From an uncultured Desulfomonile sp. (GTDB lineage Bacteria; Desulfobacterota; Desulfomonilia; Desulfomonilales; Desulfomonilaceae): a stretch of DNA of 23,476 nt. The notes beneath the pieces were generated by a model that saw only the letters and a list, made by a program, of their open reading frames with translations, did not search any database and had not been told where the DNA came from. Shown in pieces: positions 1-7,696 of this stretch; positions within the stretch are counted from its first letter, which is position 1, and each line of letters begins with the position of its first letter. Both the position numbers and the translations under genes were made by a program. Location: NCBI GenBank assembly GCA_937915285.1, contig CALDNG010000042.1:1-23476 (forward strand), given 5' to 3'.

Positions 1-55
1 GAGCAGGTGGCTGTTAACCACCTTGTCCGTGGTTCGAGTCCGCGCTGGGGAGCCA
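1..55 (+). tRNA. tRNA-Asn(GTT), 3' part; 5' end outside window
   Basis: The sequence begins in the D-arm region. It shows an anticodon stem-loop with GTT between GTGGCT- and -AACCAC, a T arm with loop TTCGAGT between CGTGG and CCGCG, the 3' acceptor strand CTGGGGA, discriminator G and an encoded CCA. The element is integrated at its 3' end but the core repeat restores the sequence, so the tRNA should still be functional. The recombinase frame on the other strand reads through the gene as far as the anticodon. Confidence 0.93.
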
Positions 56-1642
56 TAACGGGACAAAACTGGGCACCATTTCAAAATGGGCCGGTTTTGT
101 TGACATAGCAAGTGCGCCTGCCAGTGCAGCATAGCTGCCGGTTAGGCGCACTTCCTTTTTATTCACCCAAATCTCATCCACCAGCAATTTCAAGTATTCC
201 TTCCCGAAGTTTGAGCCTTTTTCGAGCAGTTTCTCTTTGAGAGCAGTGCAAAACGCCCTGATACGTTTCACCCCCAGGTTGGCAAGAGGAAGTCCTCTCT
301 GTCTCTGCAGTCCTGCTATCTCAGCCAGAATTCCCTGACGTCTTTCCTGGTGGCTGTTGACCCGTTCCTGCAAGGTGCCATCAAGAGGTAATAGTCCCTT
401 CTCAACAGCCTCATAAAGGCGTTCAGTCTGTACCTTGATGTTATCCAGCTCTTTTTTAAGCTTTTTCAACTGCTCTTCGTGTTCCGAACGGGAATGTTTC
501 AGATTGCGATGCAATTCCTTCAGCATTGTTTCCACCCGTTCAGGGATAAAGATGCTATCTGCAATCGTTTCTAAGACAAGAGTATCGAGCTTTTCCATGG
601 GAACATTGCTGTTGGTGCAACTGCTCCCAATGGCCAGGTTGTTGATCCGGCCGGTGCATTTGTAATATCGGTAGCGGCCTCCCTTGCCAGTAGCAATGGT
701 CATTGTTGCGCCACAGGCCCCGCACTTGACCAGACCAGTCAATAGCGTTGGTGAGTTTGCCACACGGGGCGGCACTACAACCGGTGAGCGACTTTCAAGT
801 CTCTGTTCAACCTGGGCAAAAATTTCAGGGCTGATTATCGCCTCTACCGTGGCAGAGATCCATTCGGATTCCGGTTTGAGCCTGTGGGTTTTCGCTTCCA
901 TCTTGTTGAATGTATATTCACCCAGATATAGGCGGTTCGAGAGCATTTCATGAAGAAAAGTCTTTCGCCACCTTTTCCCTCTCATGGTAAGGCCCTGACT
1001 ATTCAAATGTGCGGCAATCCCCTTAACACCCAGCATCTTCCCACGACAGCCGGCCAGGTATAGGCCGAAAATCCTGGAAATCATGGCGGCTTCCTCCGGA
1101 TCAATCTCAAGACGTTTTTTCTTGCCTTTATTCCCAGGGGAAGCGACTTCAACTTTGCGAAAGCCATAAGGAGGGGTTGATCCGTTGAAAAATCCCTGCC
1201 GGGCGTTTTCCTTCATTGCCCTCAAGGTGTGCTTGGCGTTTTCCTTGCTCTGGTATTCGTCAAATAGGCTGAAAATCCGCCGTGCCATCTCACCCGACGG
1301 ATCATCGCTTGTCTGCTGTGTGATGGAAATGAGTTGCACCCCGGCCCTCTTTAGTTGTCGCTCGTAAAGACCGAATTCTATGGAATCTCGGAAAAACCGG
1401 GAAAGGCTGTGAACTATGATGGCATCAAAGGGAGGAGGATATGCGCAGGCTTCGCCGATCATCTGCTGAAAGACTGGTCTCCGGTCATCAGTGGCGGATG
1501 CTCCTGGTTCGACATACTCCACGGCCACGCTATTATTACTCGCAGCACACCATTCCCGCATCTGATATAGCTGATCCGGAATGGAAAGTTCCTTTTCCGC
1601 CTGCTTGCTGGTGGATACACGCGCATAAAGAGCCACGATCAT
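14..1642 (-). CDS. Large serine recombinase (integrase)
   Basis: This 542-aa protein has a resolvase catalytic domain (residues 1-140; YARVS motif, nucleophile Ser10; downstream arginines in SLSRFFRD), a recombinase domain (about 155-285), a zinc ribbon with Cys307, Cys310, Cys329 and Cys342, and a coiled coil (about 365-440). This order and length are typical of phage/Tn5397-type large serine integrases. The start is set by AGGAGG about 9 bases upstream of ATG 1642. It integrates and, with a directionality factor, excises the element. The last 14 or so residues are encoded by antisense tRNA sequence, with the stop in the anticodon loop. In the excised circle the frame would instead continue into the right end. 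It lies at the end of the minus-strand mobilization gene series. Confidence 0.95.
   Translation of the reverse strand: MIVALYARVSTSKQAEKELSIPDQLYQMREWCAASNNSVAVEYVEPGASATDDRRPVFQQMIGEACAYPPPFDAIIVHSLSRFFRDSIEFGLYERQLKRAGVQLISITQQTSDDPSGEMARRIFSLFDEYQSKENAKHTLRAMKENARQGFFNGSTPPYGFRKVEVASPGNKGKKKRLEIDPEEAAMISRIFGLYLAGCRGKMLGVKGIAAHLNSQGLTMRGKRWRKTFLHEMLSNRLYLGEYTFNKMEAKTHRLKPESEWISATVEAIISPEIFAQVEQRLESRSPVVVPPRVANSPTLLTGLVKCGACGATMTIATGKGGRYRYYKCTGRINNLAIGSSCTNSNVPMEKLDTLVLETIADSIFIPERVETMLKELHRNLKHSRSEHEEQLKKLKKELDNIKVQTERLYEAVEKGLLPLDGTLQERVNSHQERRQGILAEIAGLQRQRGLPLANLGVKRIRAFCTALKEKLLEKGSNFGKEYLKLLVDEIWVNKKEVRLTGSYAALAGALAMSTKPAHFEMVPSFVPLWLPSADSNHGQGG
39..55. repeat. Left attachment core (attL side)
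   Basis: The bases TCCGCGCTGGGGAGCCA form the tRNA-Asn 3' end and are repeated exactly at 20788-20804. This is the region shared by both junctions, within which the recombinase must have crossed over. Confidence 0.85.
61..76. other. Left phage-type half-site of attP (P' arm)
   Basis: The reverse complement is GTGCCCAGTTTTGTCC, which matches GTGCCCAGATTTATCC at 20775-20790 at 14 of 16 positions in inverted orientation once the ends are joined. It also overlaps an imperfect hairpin (64-72 with 91-99, plus 76-80 with 85-89). It probably binds one subunit of the serine recombinase. Confidence 0.65.
110..160 (+). terminator. Rho-independent terminator for tRNA-Asn, inside recombinase gene
   Basis: The arms AAGTGCGCCT (110-119) and AGGCGCACTT (144-153) form a 10-bp stem with an inner GCAGC/GCTGC stem, followed by CCTTTTT (154-160) on the plus strand. 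It lies within the minus-strand recombinase coding sequence. It would end tRNA transcription that has lost its original terminator, now at 20813-20852. Confidence 0.7.
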
Positions 1643-1646
1643 ATGT

Positions 1647-1796
1647 TCATTCCTCCTCTTCCTGCTGAAGCACCTTCATCAATACCTCGTCGAAGTAGGA
1701 CCGGATCAGTTGCACCTCTCTGGTGGAGACTGGCAGTATTGAAAAGTCTGTAGTGAACGTTATTGTTATCTTATCAGAATCCAGCAGTTTGCTCAC
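1647..1796 (-). CDS. Small acidic protein upstream of recombinase
   Basis: A 49-codon frame starts with GTG at 1796, preceded by AAGGGG about 10 bases upstream. It stops at TGA 1647-1649, four bases before the recombinase ATG, so its 3' end contains the recombinase ribosome-binding site (GAGGAGGAA). The product begins with a short hydrophilic part, has a beta-like stretch (ITITFTTDF) and then an amphipathic helix ending in four glutamates. No family is recognised. The tight coupling suggests a role tied to recombination, for instance a directionality factor or regulator, but that is only inference. Confidence 0.55.
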   Translation of the reverse strand: MSKLLDSDKITITFTTDFSILPVSTREVQLIRSYFDEVLMKVLQQEEEE

Positions 1797-1840
1797 GCAT
1801 CATACACCCCTTCTTTGCCTTGTGTATTCCTGCCCTGGCC

Positions 1841-2023
1841 TTACCTTTCCTTACTGCTCAACACCCGTTCTAGTTCCTTGCCCAACCCACTTTTACCGAA
1901 TTCGTCCAACGTTAATTTCCTGAATATAGGAAACTTGTCCTGGGGCAATGATAGTTCCGCAAGATCAAGAATTTTCTTCACCCGTGCATTGACAAGCTGC
2001 AGTATAAGATCGTGCGTAACCAT
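1841..2023 (-). CDS. Small hypothetical protein (60 aa)
   Basis: The frame starts 15 bases after the coupling-protein stop codon and runs in the same direction. The product is helical and charged, with a DEFGKSGLGKELERVL segment near the C-terminus. The ribosome-binding site is weak (AAGGGA about 11 bases upstream). No family is recognised. Its position between the coupling protein and the recombinase suggests it belongs to the mobilization gene series. A shorter or non-coding interpretation is possible. Confidence 0.5.
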   Translation of the reverse strand: MVTHDLILQLVNARVKKILDLAELSLPQDKFPIFRKLTLDEFGKSGLGKELERVLSSKER

Positions 2024-2038
2024 GCGGCCCGAGTTCCC

Positions 2039-3919
2039 TTAAAATACTTCGCCAAAAATCGCTGATTCCAGTTTTTTCTTTGCCTGCTTGTTGCTTCGTG
2101 TAGGCATTCCACAATTCATCACCGCCTTTGCTGGCGGTATCGATAGCTTCACATAATCGAGATTATCCTGCATGGTCCGAAAATCATCTTCATATGTCTG
2201 AAGGCTGTAACGTTTGTCGGGTACGAACGCCGGATGTTTCAGCGGCCAGATTTTTAGTTCCAATCTTGTCTCGGTCACACCATATCCCAGCACCCTGACA
2301 ATGCAGTTCATGGGTCTCAGGTTTTTAATCTGGTCTGGCATGTATAAAAGACGCTCCTTGTCCTCCTGCCGAATAGAGGTTGAACCTCTGCCGTCCTTGG
2401 CAGCGATCGAATAATTCTGCTTTGGCTGGCTGACTTCTTCTTTACCGAGATTAGTCGATAACTCCTCCGCTGTCCTGTCATCGGCCACAGAAAAAATGGT
2501 CGCCGTATTACATGCGTTAAAGATTGCCCGTCGTCCGGTCTCCTCATAAACGGCATCAATCAAGTCGAAGGACTGAGTGCCAATGATAACGCTCGCACCA
2601 TAACTCGGCCCCACATTCAGCAGTTCCTCAAGCTTCGGCAGCTTGTTCAATGCGGGGAGCTCATCAAGAAAATACCAGATACGCCTTGCTCGGTCCTGTT
2701 CAAGATCAAAGTGGTGCGTCATGAACAAGTCAATAAATAGGGTCTGGACAGGCTGCAGGGATTTCTTCATCCGATTGCCGGACAGGATAAAAATACTTCC
2801 AGCCCCTTCGCGCAGGTACCGGCGGATGGAAAAATTGCCGTCGTTTTTTGCCATCAGTTCAAACGGCTTCACATACACCATCAAAGTCACGTAGAAGCTG
2901 TGTGACGTGGATGAGTCAGTTCTCTCCAATAATCCAGCTGCTCTGCCGCAATCAGGCGTTGCAGACAACTTCCCGTACATTTGCTCTACAGAAGAATTCA
3001 GGACAGTCCAAAGGCTGGCGTTTGACCGATTGGTATTTAGCCACCAGTACTTCATCAGCCCAGCAAGTATTTCCCGGGCTCCCTTATTCCACGGTCCCTT
3101 GTTGTCCGAGATGGTTTCGGGAATGATCCGAGCTGCGATGTCGTCAAAATCGGCAAGACTTGAGAGGTCATTCGAAAGGCTCCATTTGATGCTTCGTGCG
3201 TCGCCAGGACAAAATATATAATCTCTCCCATCATCGTAATGCGTGGTCACGAAATCTTCCTGCTTTGCGCACCAGATCAATGACCGATCCCCTCGTCTCT
3301 TGGTTTCATCAAGGATACGAAGTATTGCCTGTGTCTTCCCCTGCTGTGGCCTACCAATGAAAATAAAAGAGATATTCTCCAACTTGGCAGGGATCACAAG
3401 CTTGCCGATTCTGATGGTTCCCGGGCCTCTGTCATTATTGAGAATTTTCGACAAATCGGTTGCGCTGAACTTTACTGCTCCCCGCTTAAACAAATCGCTT
3501 ATTTGCAGATTTCTTTCCCGCCTCGCGACAATGAATCCGACCAGCAATGTCACTGCAAAAACAATGCTTCCCCAGATGGGTGCCCACTTTATTCGATGTC
3601 GGATCGTAAGGATGGTTTGGGAAATCTCCATCAATTTATCCTGGTTGTTTTGCTCCATCGCCTGTTTCAACAGTTCTGGTGTCATCCAGCCTTGCTTGAT
3701 CCCCACCCTGGCATTCGCCAGCGAAAACTCACACCGAAGGTAGAACGGAATCACGTCAGGCGAAGTTGCTTCTATCTCCTTCCCAATTAGAATGCCAAAG
3801 TATCCAGTGACAAGGACCGCTAGGACAGTTGCGAGCAAGAACCAGAAACGTACAGCTCTGACAAACTGGCTAATCTGGTGTGTGATACTCAGAGTTCCTG
3901 AAAATCTCGATCTCTCCAT
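2039..3919 (-). CDS. Type IV coupling protein, TraD/TrwB/VirD4-like
   Basis: The 626-aa product has two N-terminal membrane segments (about 25-45 and 112-131) and then a cytoplasmic AAA/RecA-like ATPase domain. The P-loop is G189-RPQQGKT-196 and the Walker B segment is IWYFLDELPAL, with Asp/Glu near 419-420. The layout is that of TraD/TrwB-type coupling proteins, which bring the relaxase-DNA complex to a type IV secretion channel at the inner membrane. The loop GRPQQGKT departs from the usual GxxGxGKT by replacing the middle glycine with Gln. The start codon is two bases after the upstream gene's TAG, with GAGG overlapping that stop, indicating translational coupling. Confidence 0.88.
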   Translation of the reverse strand: MERSRFSGTLSITHQISQFVRAVRFWFLLATVLAVLVTGYFGILIGKEIEATSPDVIPFYLRCEFSLANARVGIKQGWMTPELLKQAMEQNNQDKLMEISQTILTIRHRIKWAPIWGSIVFAVTLLVGFIVARRERNLQISDLFKRGAVKFSATDLSKILNNDRGPGTIRIGKLVIPAKLENISFIFIGRPQQGKTQAILRILDETKRRGDRSLIWCAKQEDFVTTHYDDGRDYIFCPGDARSIKWSLSNDLSSLADFDDIAARIIPETISDNKGPWNKGAREILAGLMKYWWLNTNRSNASLWTVLNSSVEQMYGKLSATPDCGRAAGLLERTDSSTSHSFYVTLMVYVKPFELMAKNDGNFSIRRYLREGAGSIFILSGNRMKKSLQPVQTLFIDLFMTHHFDLEQDRARRIWYFLDELPALNKLPKLEELLNVGPSYGASVIIGTQSFDLIDAVYEETGRRAIFNACNTATIFSVADDRTAEELSTNLGKEEVSQPKQNYSIAAKDGRGSTSIRQEDKERLLYMPDQIKNLRPMNCIVRVLGYGVTETRLELKIWPLKHPAFVPDKRYSLQTYEDDFRTMQDNLDYVKLSIPPAKAVMNCGMPTRSNKQAKKKLESAIFGEVF

Positions 3920-3921
3920 GA

Positions 3922-4278
3922 CTACCTCTTAAATGATTCGTAGCGGTTCTTGACCCGTTCCATTGCCCCAATGTTTTCGCGGTTCAGTTCCTCAATTGCG
4001 ATCTTGGTAAACGCCGTACCCAGGCGGATATCTTTTGCTGAAGACACGAGTTGTTGTAAAATCTCCATCAGTCCATTCACGCGAACAGTCAAGGCATCGA
4101 TCCTCGCCCCGAGGAGTTGCACCTCTTTCGCTATCCGCTGTTCTTCGTTCGCCCCTCTGATGAGTGCTCTAATTGCAGCCATCCGGCTGCAATTATGCTG
4201 GTCCCTGTATGCGTTAACGAGAGAAACCTCAGTCGGTGTCAGCTCCACAGTCACTGCCGTTTTAATACCCTTCTTCAT
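3922..4278 (-). CDS. Relaxosome accessory protein, MobC/TraM-like
   Basis: I place the start at the ATG at 4278 because GGAGA lies about nine bases upstream, giving 118 aa; an upstream ATG at 4305 would add nine residues. The N-terminus (TAVTVELTPTEVSLVNAY, then RMAAIRALIRGA) looks like a ribbon-helix-helix DNA-binding fold, followed by a long helix (about 45-85) likely to oligomerize. Such small proteins bind oriT beside the relaxase and contact the coupling protein, which is the next gene. The repeats at 4301-4411 directly upstream are a plausible binding site for both oriT function and self-regulation. The family assignment is by pattern and context. Confidence 0.68.
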   Translation of the reverse strand: MKKGIKTAVTVELTPTEVSLVNAYRDQHNCSRMAAIRALIRGANEEQRIAKEVQLLGARIDALTVRVNGLMEILQQLVSSAKDIRLGTAFTKIAIEELNRENIGAMERVKNRYESFKR

Positions 4279-4300
4279 ACCTATTATTCTCCGGTGTTCA

Positions 4301-4411
4301 GCCATTGATTTGCCATTGGCTCAGCCATTGGGCACTTCTGGCAGAAAGCCCTTCTATTTTCAACATCTTCATTATGAGACCATTGGCCTGAGCAATGTAT
4401 TTGCCAATGGT
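4301..4411. repeat. Iteron-like CCATTG repeats, probable relaxosome/oriT site
   Basis: GCCATTG occurs at 4301, 4312 and 4324 (spacing 11 and 12 bases, one helical turn). ACCATTGGCCTGAG follows at 4379 and an inverted TGCCAATGGT lies at 4402-4411. They sit in the non-coding gap between relaxase-side and coupling-protein-side genes. Helically phased repeats at this position suggest cooperative binding of the adjacent small DNA-binding protein. Confidence 0.6.
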
Positions 4412-4473
4412 TTCCACATGGCTTAGAAGCATTGTCAGAGTCACTTATAGTGCGGTTTTGCAAGGTTTTGACC

Positions 4474-4499
4474 GGCACGCACAGCTTGCGTAACGTGCC
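4474..4499. other. Candidate nic-proximal inverted repeat (oriT)
   Basis: GGCACG (4474-4479) pairs with CGTGCC (4494-4499), and an alternative tighter stem ACGCA/TGCGT (4477-4481 and 4487-4491) has a five-base loop. TGCGTA at 4487-4492 equals the bases that precede nic in R388, whose relaxase TrwC is of the same MobF family. The remaining 4412-4596 sequence holds no gene I can support. The nicked strand and position are not determined. Confidence 0.4.
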
Positions 4500-4596
4500 A
4501 TACAAAATCGTCGCTTTTAACCGGTTTGGTTTTGTCCGTTGCCGTTGCTCTGCTCATATGCACTCTGTCTTTAACCTTCTTCGACCCGCTTGTCCG

Positions 4597-4833
4597 TCAA
4601 TGGCTTGCCGATCCCCTGGCGGTTTCCATCGGCCTGCCAGTAATCTCCCCGACCTGACACACGAAGGTATCTAGGTCGAAAGAGGCAAAGCCGGTCTCGA
4701 TATGCCTCTCCAGAAGTTCCCCGAGCTTCAGCAGGATAGCCACCTTTTCACGCCGCTCTTGCTCCTTTGCCCGCCGGATCATCTCCAGCCCCTTGATCCG
4801 CATCTCCTCTGCCGTCAACGTCCGTTTACCCAT
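4597..4833 (-). CDS. Small charged protein after the relaxase (78 aa)
   Basis: The start ATG at 4833 is preceded by GAGAGGAG about seven bases away and lies about 20 bases after the relaxase stop. The product has a long basic/acidic helical region (MIRRAKEQERREKVAILLKLGELLERHI) followed by a short non-helical tail with VGEITGRP. No family is recognised. The operon position and charge suggest a relaxosome or regulatory accessory, perhaps binding the oriT gap that follows. Confidence 0.7.
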   Translation of the reverse strand: MGKRTLTAEEMRIKGLEMIRRAKEQERREKVAILLKLGELLERHIETGFASFDLDTFVCQVGEITGRPMETARGSASH

Positions 4834-4852
4834 GTATTTGCTCCTCTCAATT

Positions 4853-7696
4853 CTACAGATCCAGGGTCACTTCCCGGTTCTGCTGCTCATCGTGGGATTG
4901 GCCTCTCCCCTGTGCATGATCGGCCTCGTTCCTAATCCCGTGCTCATCCTCCAGCCAGTTTTCGTTGAGCCGGGCGGTCTCCGCCTTGAGGTCGGACAGA
5001 CGCTCGGCGGTCATGGTAAATTCGGTCGTACTGGTTTTCACCTGCTCGCCCCTGATGGCTTCCATCAGGAGCTCCCGATTGTCGGTGACAAGCACCATGT
5101 CATGCGTCATCCGAGACATGCCGACGTAGTTCTTGTTCTCGTTGAGGAGGGGACCGGGAACGTCGCTGCTCGCCATCAGTATGCCGGTGTGCTCGCTCAT
5201 CCCCTGGGCCTTGTCAACAGTGATCGCCTGCCCGTTGGTGACGTGCTCGCCTTCCAGGTTACGGGTTACGACATTGCCGTTTTCCAGCTTTAGGGTTGCC
5301 GTCCCGTCCTGTATGATTTTCTCAACCGTGAAGGTGACGCCGTTCTTGATCCCCAGAAACTTGCCCTGGGCGGTGTTGTCGTTCTTGAGAAAAATGCCGC
5401 GCTCGCCAACGGCAAAGCTCGTTTCCTGTTCGCGTAGGACAGAGAGCTGGGCGCCGTGCTGTCGCAGGGAGACTTCTTCTGGTCTCCCGTCACGGTCCGA
5501 CACGGTGATCGAATTGCCACGCGGATCGCTGGCGAGGATGCGTGCCTCGGTCCCCTCCTTGAAGGGGCCGACAGCCGTGTTGAAGATGACGAGGTCGCCG
5601 GCCTCATAGTTAACCGCCAGCCGCTTGTCGATCCCCTGGAGGTTCACTGGCTCGCGGGTGGTGACCGTCACATCCTCCTTTCCGATCTGCCCCGCCTCTT
5701 TCTGCCCTTCTCGGATCGTTTCCAGAAGGTCGTGTCGGTCGGCATTGATGATGGTCATGGCAAGGGGACTGTTGCCTTGGGCCACAGCCTGTACGTATTT
5801 CTCCGCCGCTGCTGCAAGGCGTTCCTGCCGGTCGGCCAGCTCGGTGATCTTTCCTTCACGGCCAAGGAGTGCAAAGGCGGTTTCCAGTTCATGCTTCTTG
5901 AGGGCTTGAGCAATCTCTTTCGTCCAATCCGTCTTCTGCCGCAGCACCTCGTCCATGACCGCCGTATTGACCATATCGAGCCGCTGCAGCTCGGCCATCA
6001 TCTTCCCGGCGGAGATGGCGGCGATCTGCTTAGTGTCCCCCACCAGGATGATCTGAGCATTGGCCTGTTCAGCCTTTTCGAGGAGCCCGTACAGGTGACG
6101 GGAACCGAGCATGGACGCCTCGTCCACCACCCAGATCTCCCTGGTTCCAGCGGTTCCCTGTTCAGGCTGTTGCAGGAGGAAACTGTCGATGGTCCAGCTT
6201 CTGATCCCGCTCGTCGCCTCAAGCATGGCAGCGGCCTTCCCCTGGTAGCCAAGGCCGATGACCTTCACGTCATCCCGTTCCCTGACGGCCATGTTGACGG
6301 CCTCAAACAGGGTAGATTTCCCCGAACCGGCATCGCCTGCAATGATGGCCATTCGGCCCTCGGTGGTCAGGGCCATGACGATGGCGCTTTTCTGTCCGGC
6401 CGTTACGCTGAACCCCTTCACGGCTTCGTAGTTCTGCACGGCCTGTGATGCCTGGTCCGTGGGAAAGAGAGGGGCGAATGCCCTCCCTTCCCGCGCCGAT
6501 TGTTCGACGATCCGCGTTTCGATGCGATCCATTTCCGGGGTCGTGAATACATGGTTGCCATACTGGATAATCTCCCCCGCCTTCAGCGCCTCGGACCAGG
6601 CCTTTTCGAGTTCCGGCCTTGTGCGGTCGCCGACGGAGAGCTTGACCGCGTCGTCAAGGGCCTTCTCCCGGCTGAAAACGCTTTCCCTCTCCGTTACGAC
6701 AGCCACGGCAAGTGAAACATAGTTGCGCGCGCTCAACGTCTCTGTTGCCGATTCGTAGAGTCCCCTGCCGGTCTCTTTGAGTTGGGCCATGTATGCTCTG
6801 GCATCGATACCGATGGCCCCGAGCTGTTCCGTATGGCGTCGGACAAGGCCAGCCTCGGTCAGCTCGCTATTCTTTTCGGACTTGGTTTGTAACTGGACAA
6901 GGGATTCGATGGCCTGTTCCGGCAGGTGCGGCAGCCGCTGAGCGAGGTCGGCCCTGAGCTGGTCAGCCCCCATGATCGCCTCATGCCGCTTGGAGAAGAG
7001 GTCGTTCACCTCCTGCCGGAATCCGGCCAGTTCGGGGATCACCTGCCCGGCGGTTCCCTTGTGCAGTTCGATGCCGTAACCTAGGGATTTCGCCTCAGCT
7101 GCAAGGAAGGAATAGAAGGTCTGGGTGATGGCGGACTGGTGTTGGAAGATGGGCCTGTTTTCCAGGGCGGAAAAGCTTCCGTCGGGACGGATCACCATAT
7201 TTTCTATGACCAGGTGACCATGCAGGTGTGCATCTTCTGCCCTGCTGGTGCCGTGCATGAACAGGGCTGCGATCATCTCCCCCTGGACCATCTCCGTTTC
7301 CCCACCAACGGTCTGGCGACCGTTGACATGATTGGCCTCTACGTATTCCGCCGTCTTGATCGCCGCATTCTGAACCGCTTCGCGCAGGGATGAATCGAAC
7401 AGCGCCGCGACTGAAAACGATTTCGGCACGCTCAGGGGGATGTCGGTGGCGGCATTCTTGTGGTGCGCCTGTTCTCCAGTCTCCTTCCCTACCAGACGGT
7501 TTTCGCCGGACGGGTCACGACCGTAAAGCAAGTGATGAAAGGCCTCCAGATCAACCCTCCCTTGAAGCCCTATGGCTGAGGCACCGCTGCCTACCCACAC
7601 GGCGTTACCGCCGGGTTCGCCTGCGCGGGAAAAGATGGGGTCACGTTCGTAATAATATGCCGCGGCCTTGATGGCGTTTACCTTCATCGGTTTCAT
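4853..7696 (-). CDS. MobF-family relaxase-helicase, TrwC/TraI-like
   Basis: The product nicks oriT, covalently holds the 5' end and unwinds the strand for transfer. I choose ATG 7696 because it overlaps the upstream stop (TAATG), giving 947 aa, close to TrwC of R388. The relaxase domain (about 1-300) has a Tyr cluster at 14-16 (AAYYYERD) and the three-histidine metal motif H157-L-H159-G-H161. The SF1 helicase domain has Walker A GDAGSGKS (454-461) and Walker B VVDEASML (Asp525, Glu526), with later helicase motifs including the C-terminal VDKAQGMSEHTG and YVGMSRM. It is full length with no frameshift. An in-frame ATG at 7687 is an alternative start. Confidence 0.94.
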   Translation of the reverse strand: MKPMKVNAIKAAAYYYERDPIFSRAGEPGGNAVWVGSGASAIGLQGRVDLEAFHHLLYGRDPSGENRLVGKETGEQAHHKNAATDIPLSVPKSFSVAALFDSSLREAVQNAAIKTAEYVEANHVNGRQTVGGETEMVQGEMIAALFMHGTSRAEDAHLHGHLVIENMVIRPDGSFSALENRPIFQHQSAITQTFYSFLAAEAKSLGYGIELHKGTAGQVIPELAGFRQEVNDLFSKRHEAIMGADQLRADLAQRLPHLPEQAIESLVQLQTKSEKNSELTEAGLVRRHTEQLGAIGIDARAYMAQLKETGRGLYESATETLSARNYVSLAVAVVTERESVFSREKALDDAVKLSVGDRTRPELEKAWSEALKAGEIIQYGNHVFTTPEMDRIETRIVEQSAREGRAFAPLFPTDQASQAVQNYEAVKGFSVTAGQKSAIVMALTTEGRMAIIAGDAGSGKSTLFEAVNMAVRERDDVKVIGLGYQGKAAAMLEATSGIRSWTIDSFLLQQPEQGTAGTREIWVVDEASMLGSRHLYGLLEKAEQANAQIILVGDTKQIAAISAGKMMAELQRLDMVNTAVMDEVLRQKTDWTKEIAQALKKHELETAFALLGREGKITELADRQERLAAAAEKYVQAVAQGNSPLAMTIINADRHDLLETIREGQKEAGQIGKEDVTVTTREPVNLQGIDKRLAVNYEAGDLVIFNTAVGPFKEGTEARILASDPRGNSITVSDRDGRPEEVSLRQHGAQLSVLREQETSFAVGERGIFLKNDNTAQGKFLGIKNGVTFTVEKIIQDGTATLKLENGNVVTRNLEGEHVTNGQAITVDKAQGMSEHTGILMASSDVPGPLLNENKNYVGMSRMTHDMVLVTDNRELLMEAIRGEQVKTSTTEFTMTAERLSDLKAETARLNENWLEDEHGIRNEADHAQGRGQSHDEQQNREVTLDL

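Noticed and set aside
4301..4411. CRISPR-like array
   Set aside because: Repeats are only seven to ten bases with 4-5 base gaps and mixed orientation; they are binding-site iterons.
4284..4505. Minus-strand frame of 73 codons in the gap between transfer genes
   Set aside because: It crosses the iterons and the nic-like hairpin, has unnatural composition and no ribosome-binding site; oriT is the better reading.
5456..6448. Long open frame (330 codons) on the plus strand
   Set aside because: It is antisense to the well-supported relaxase-helicase and lacks recognisable domains; high GC third positions in the relaxase keep the antisense frame open.
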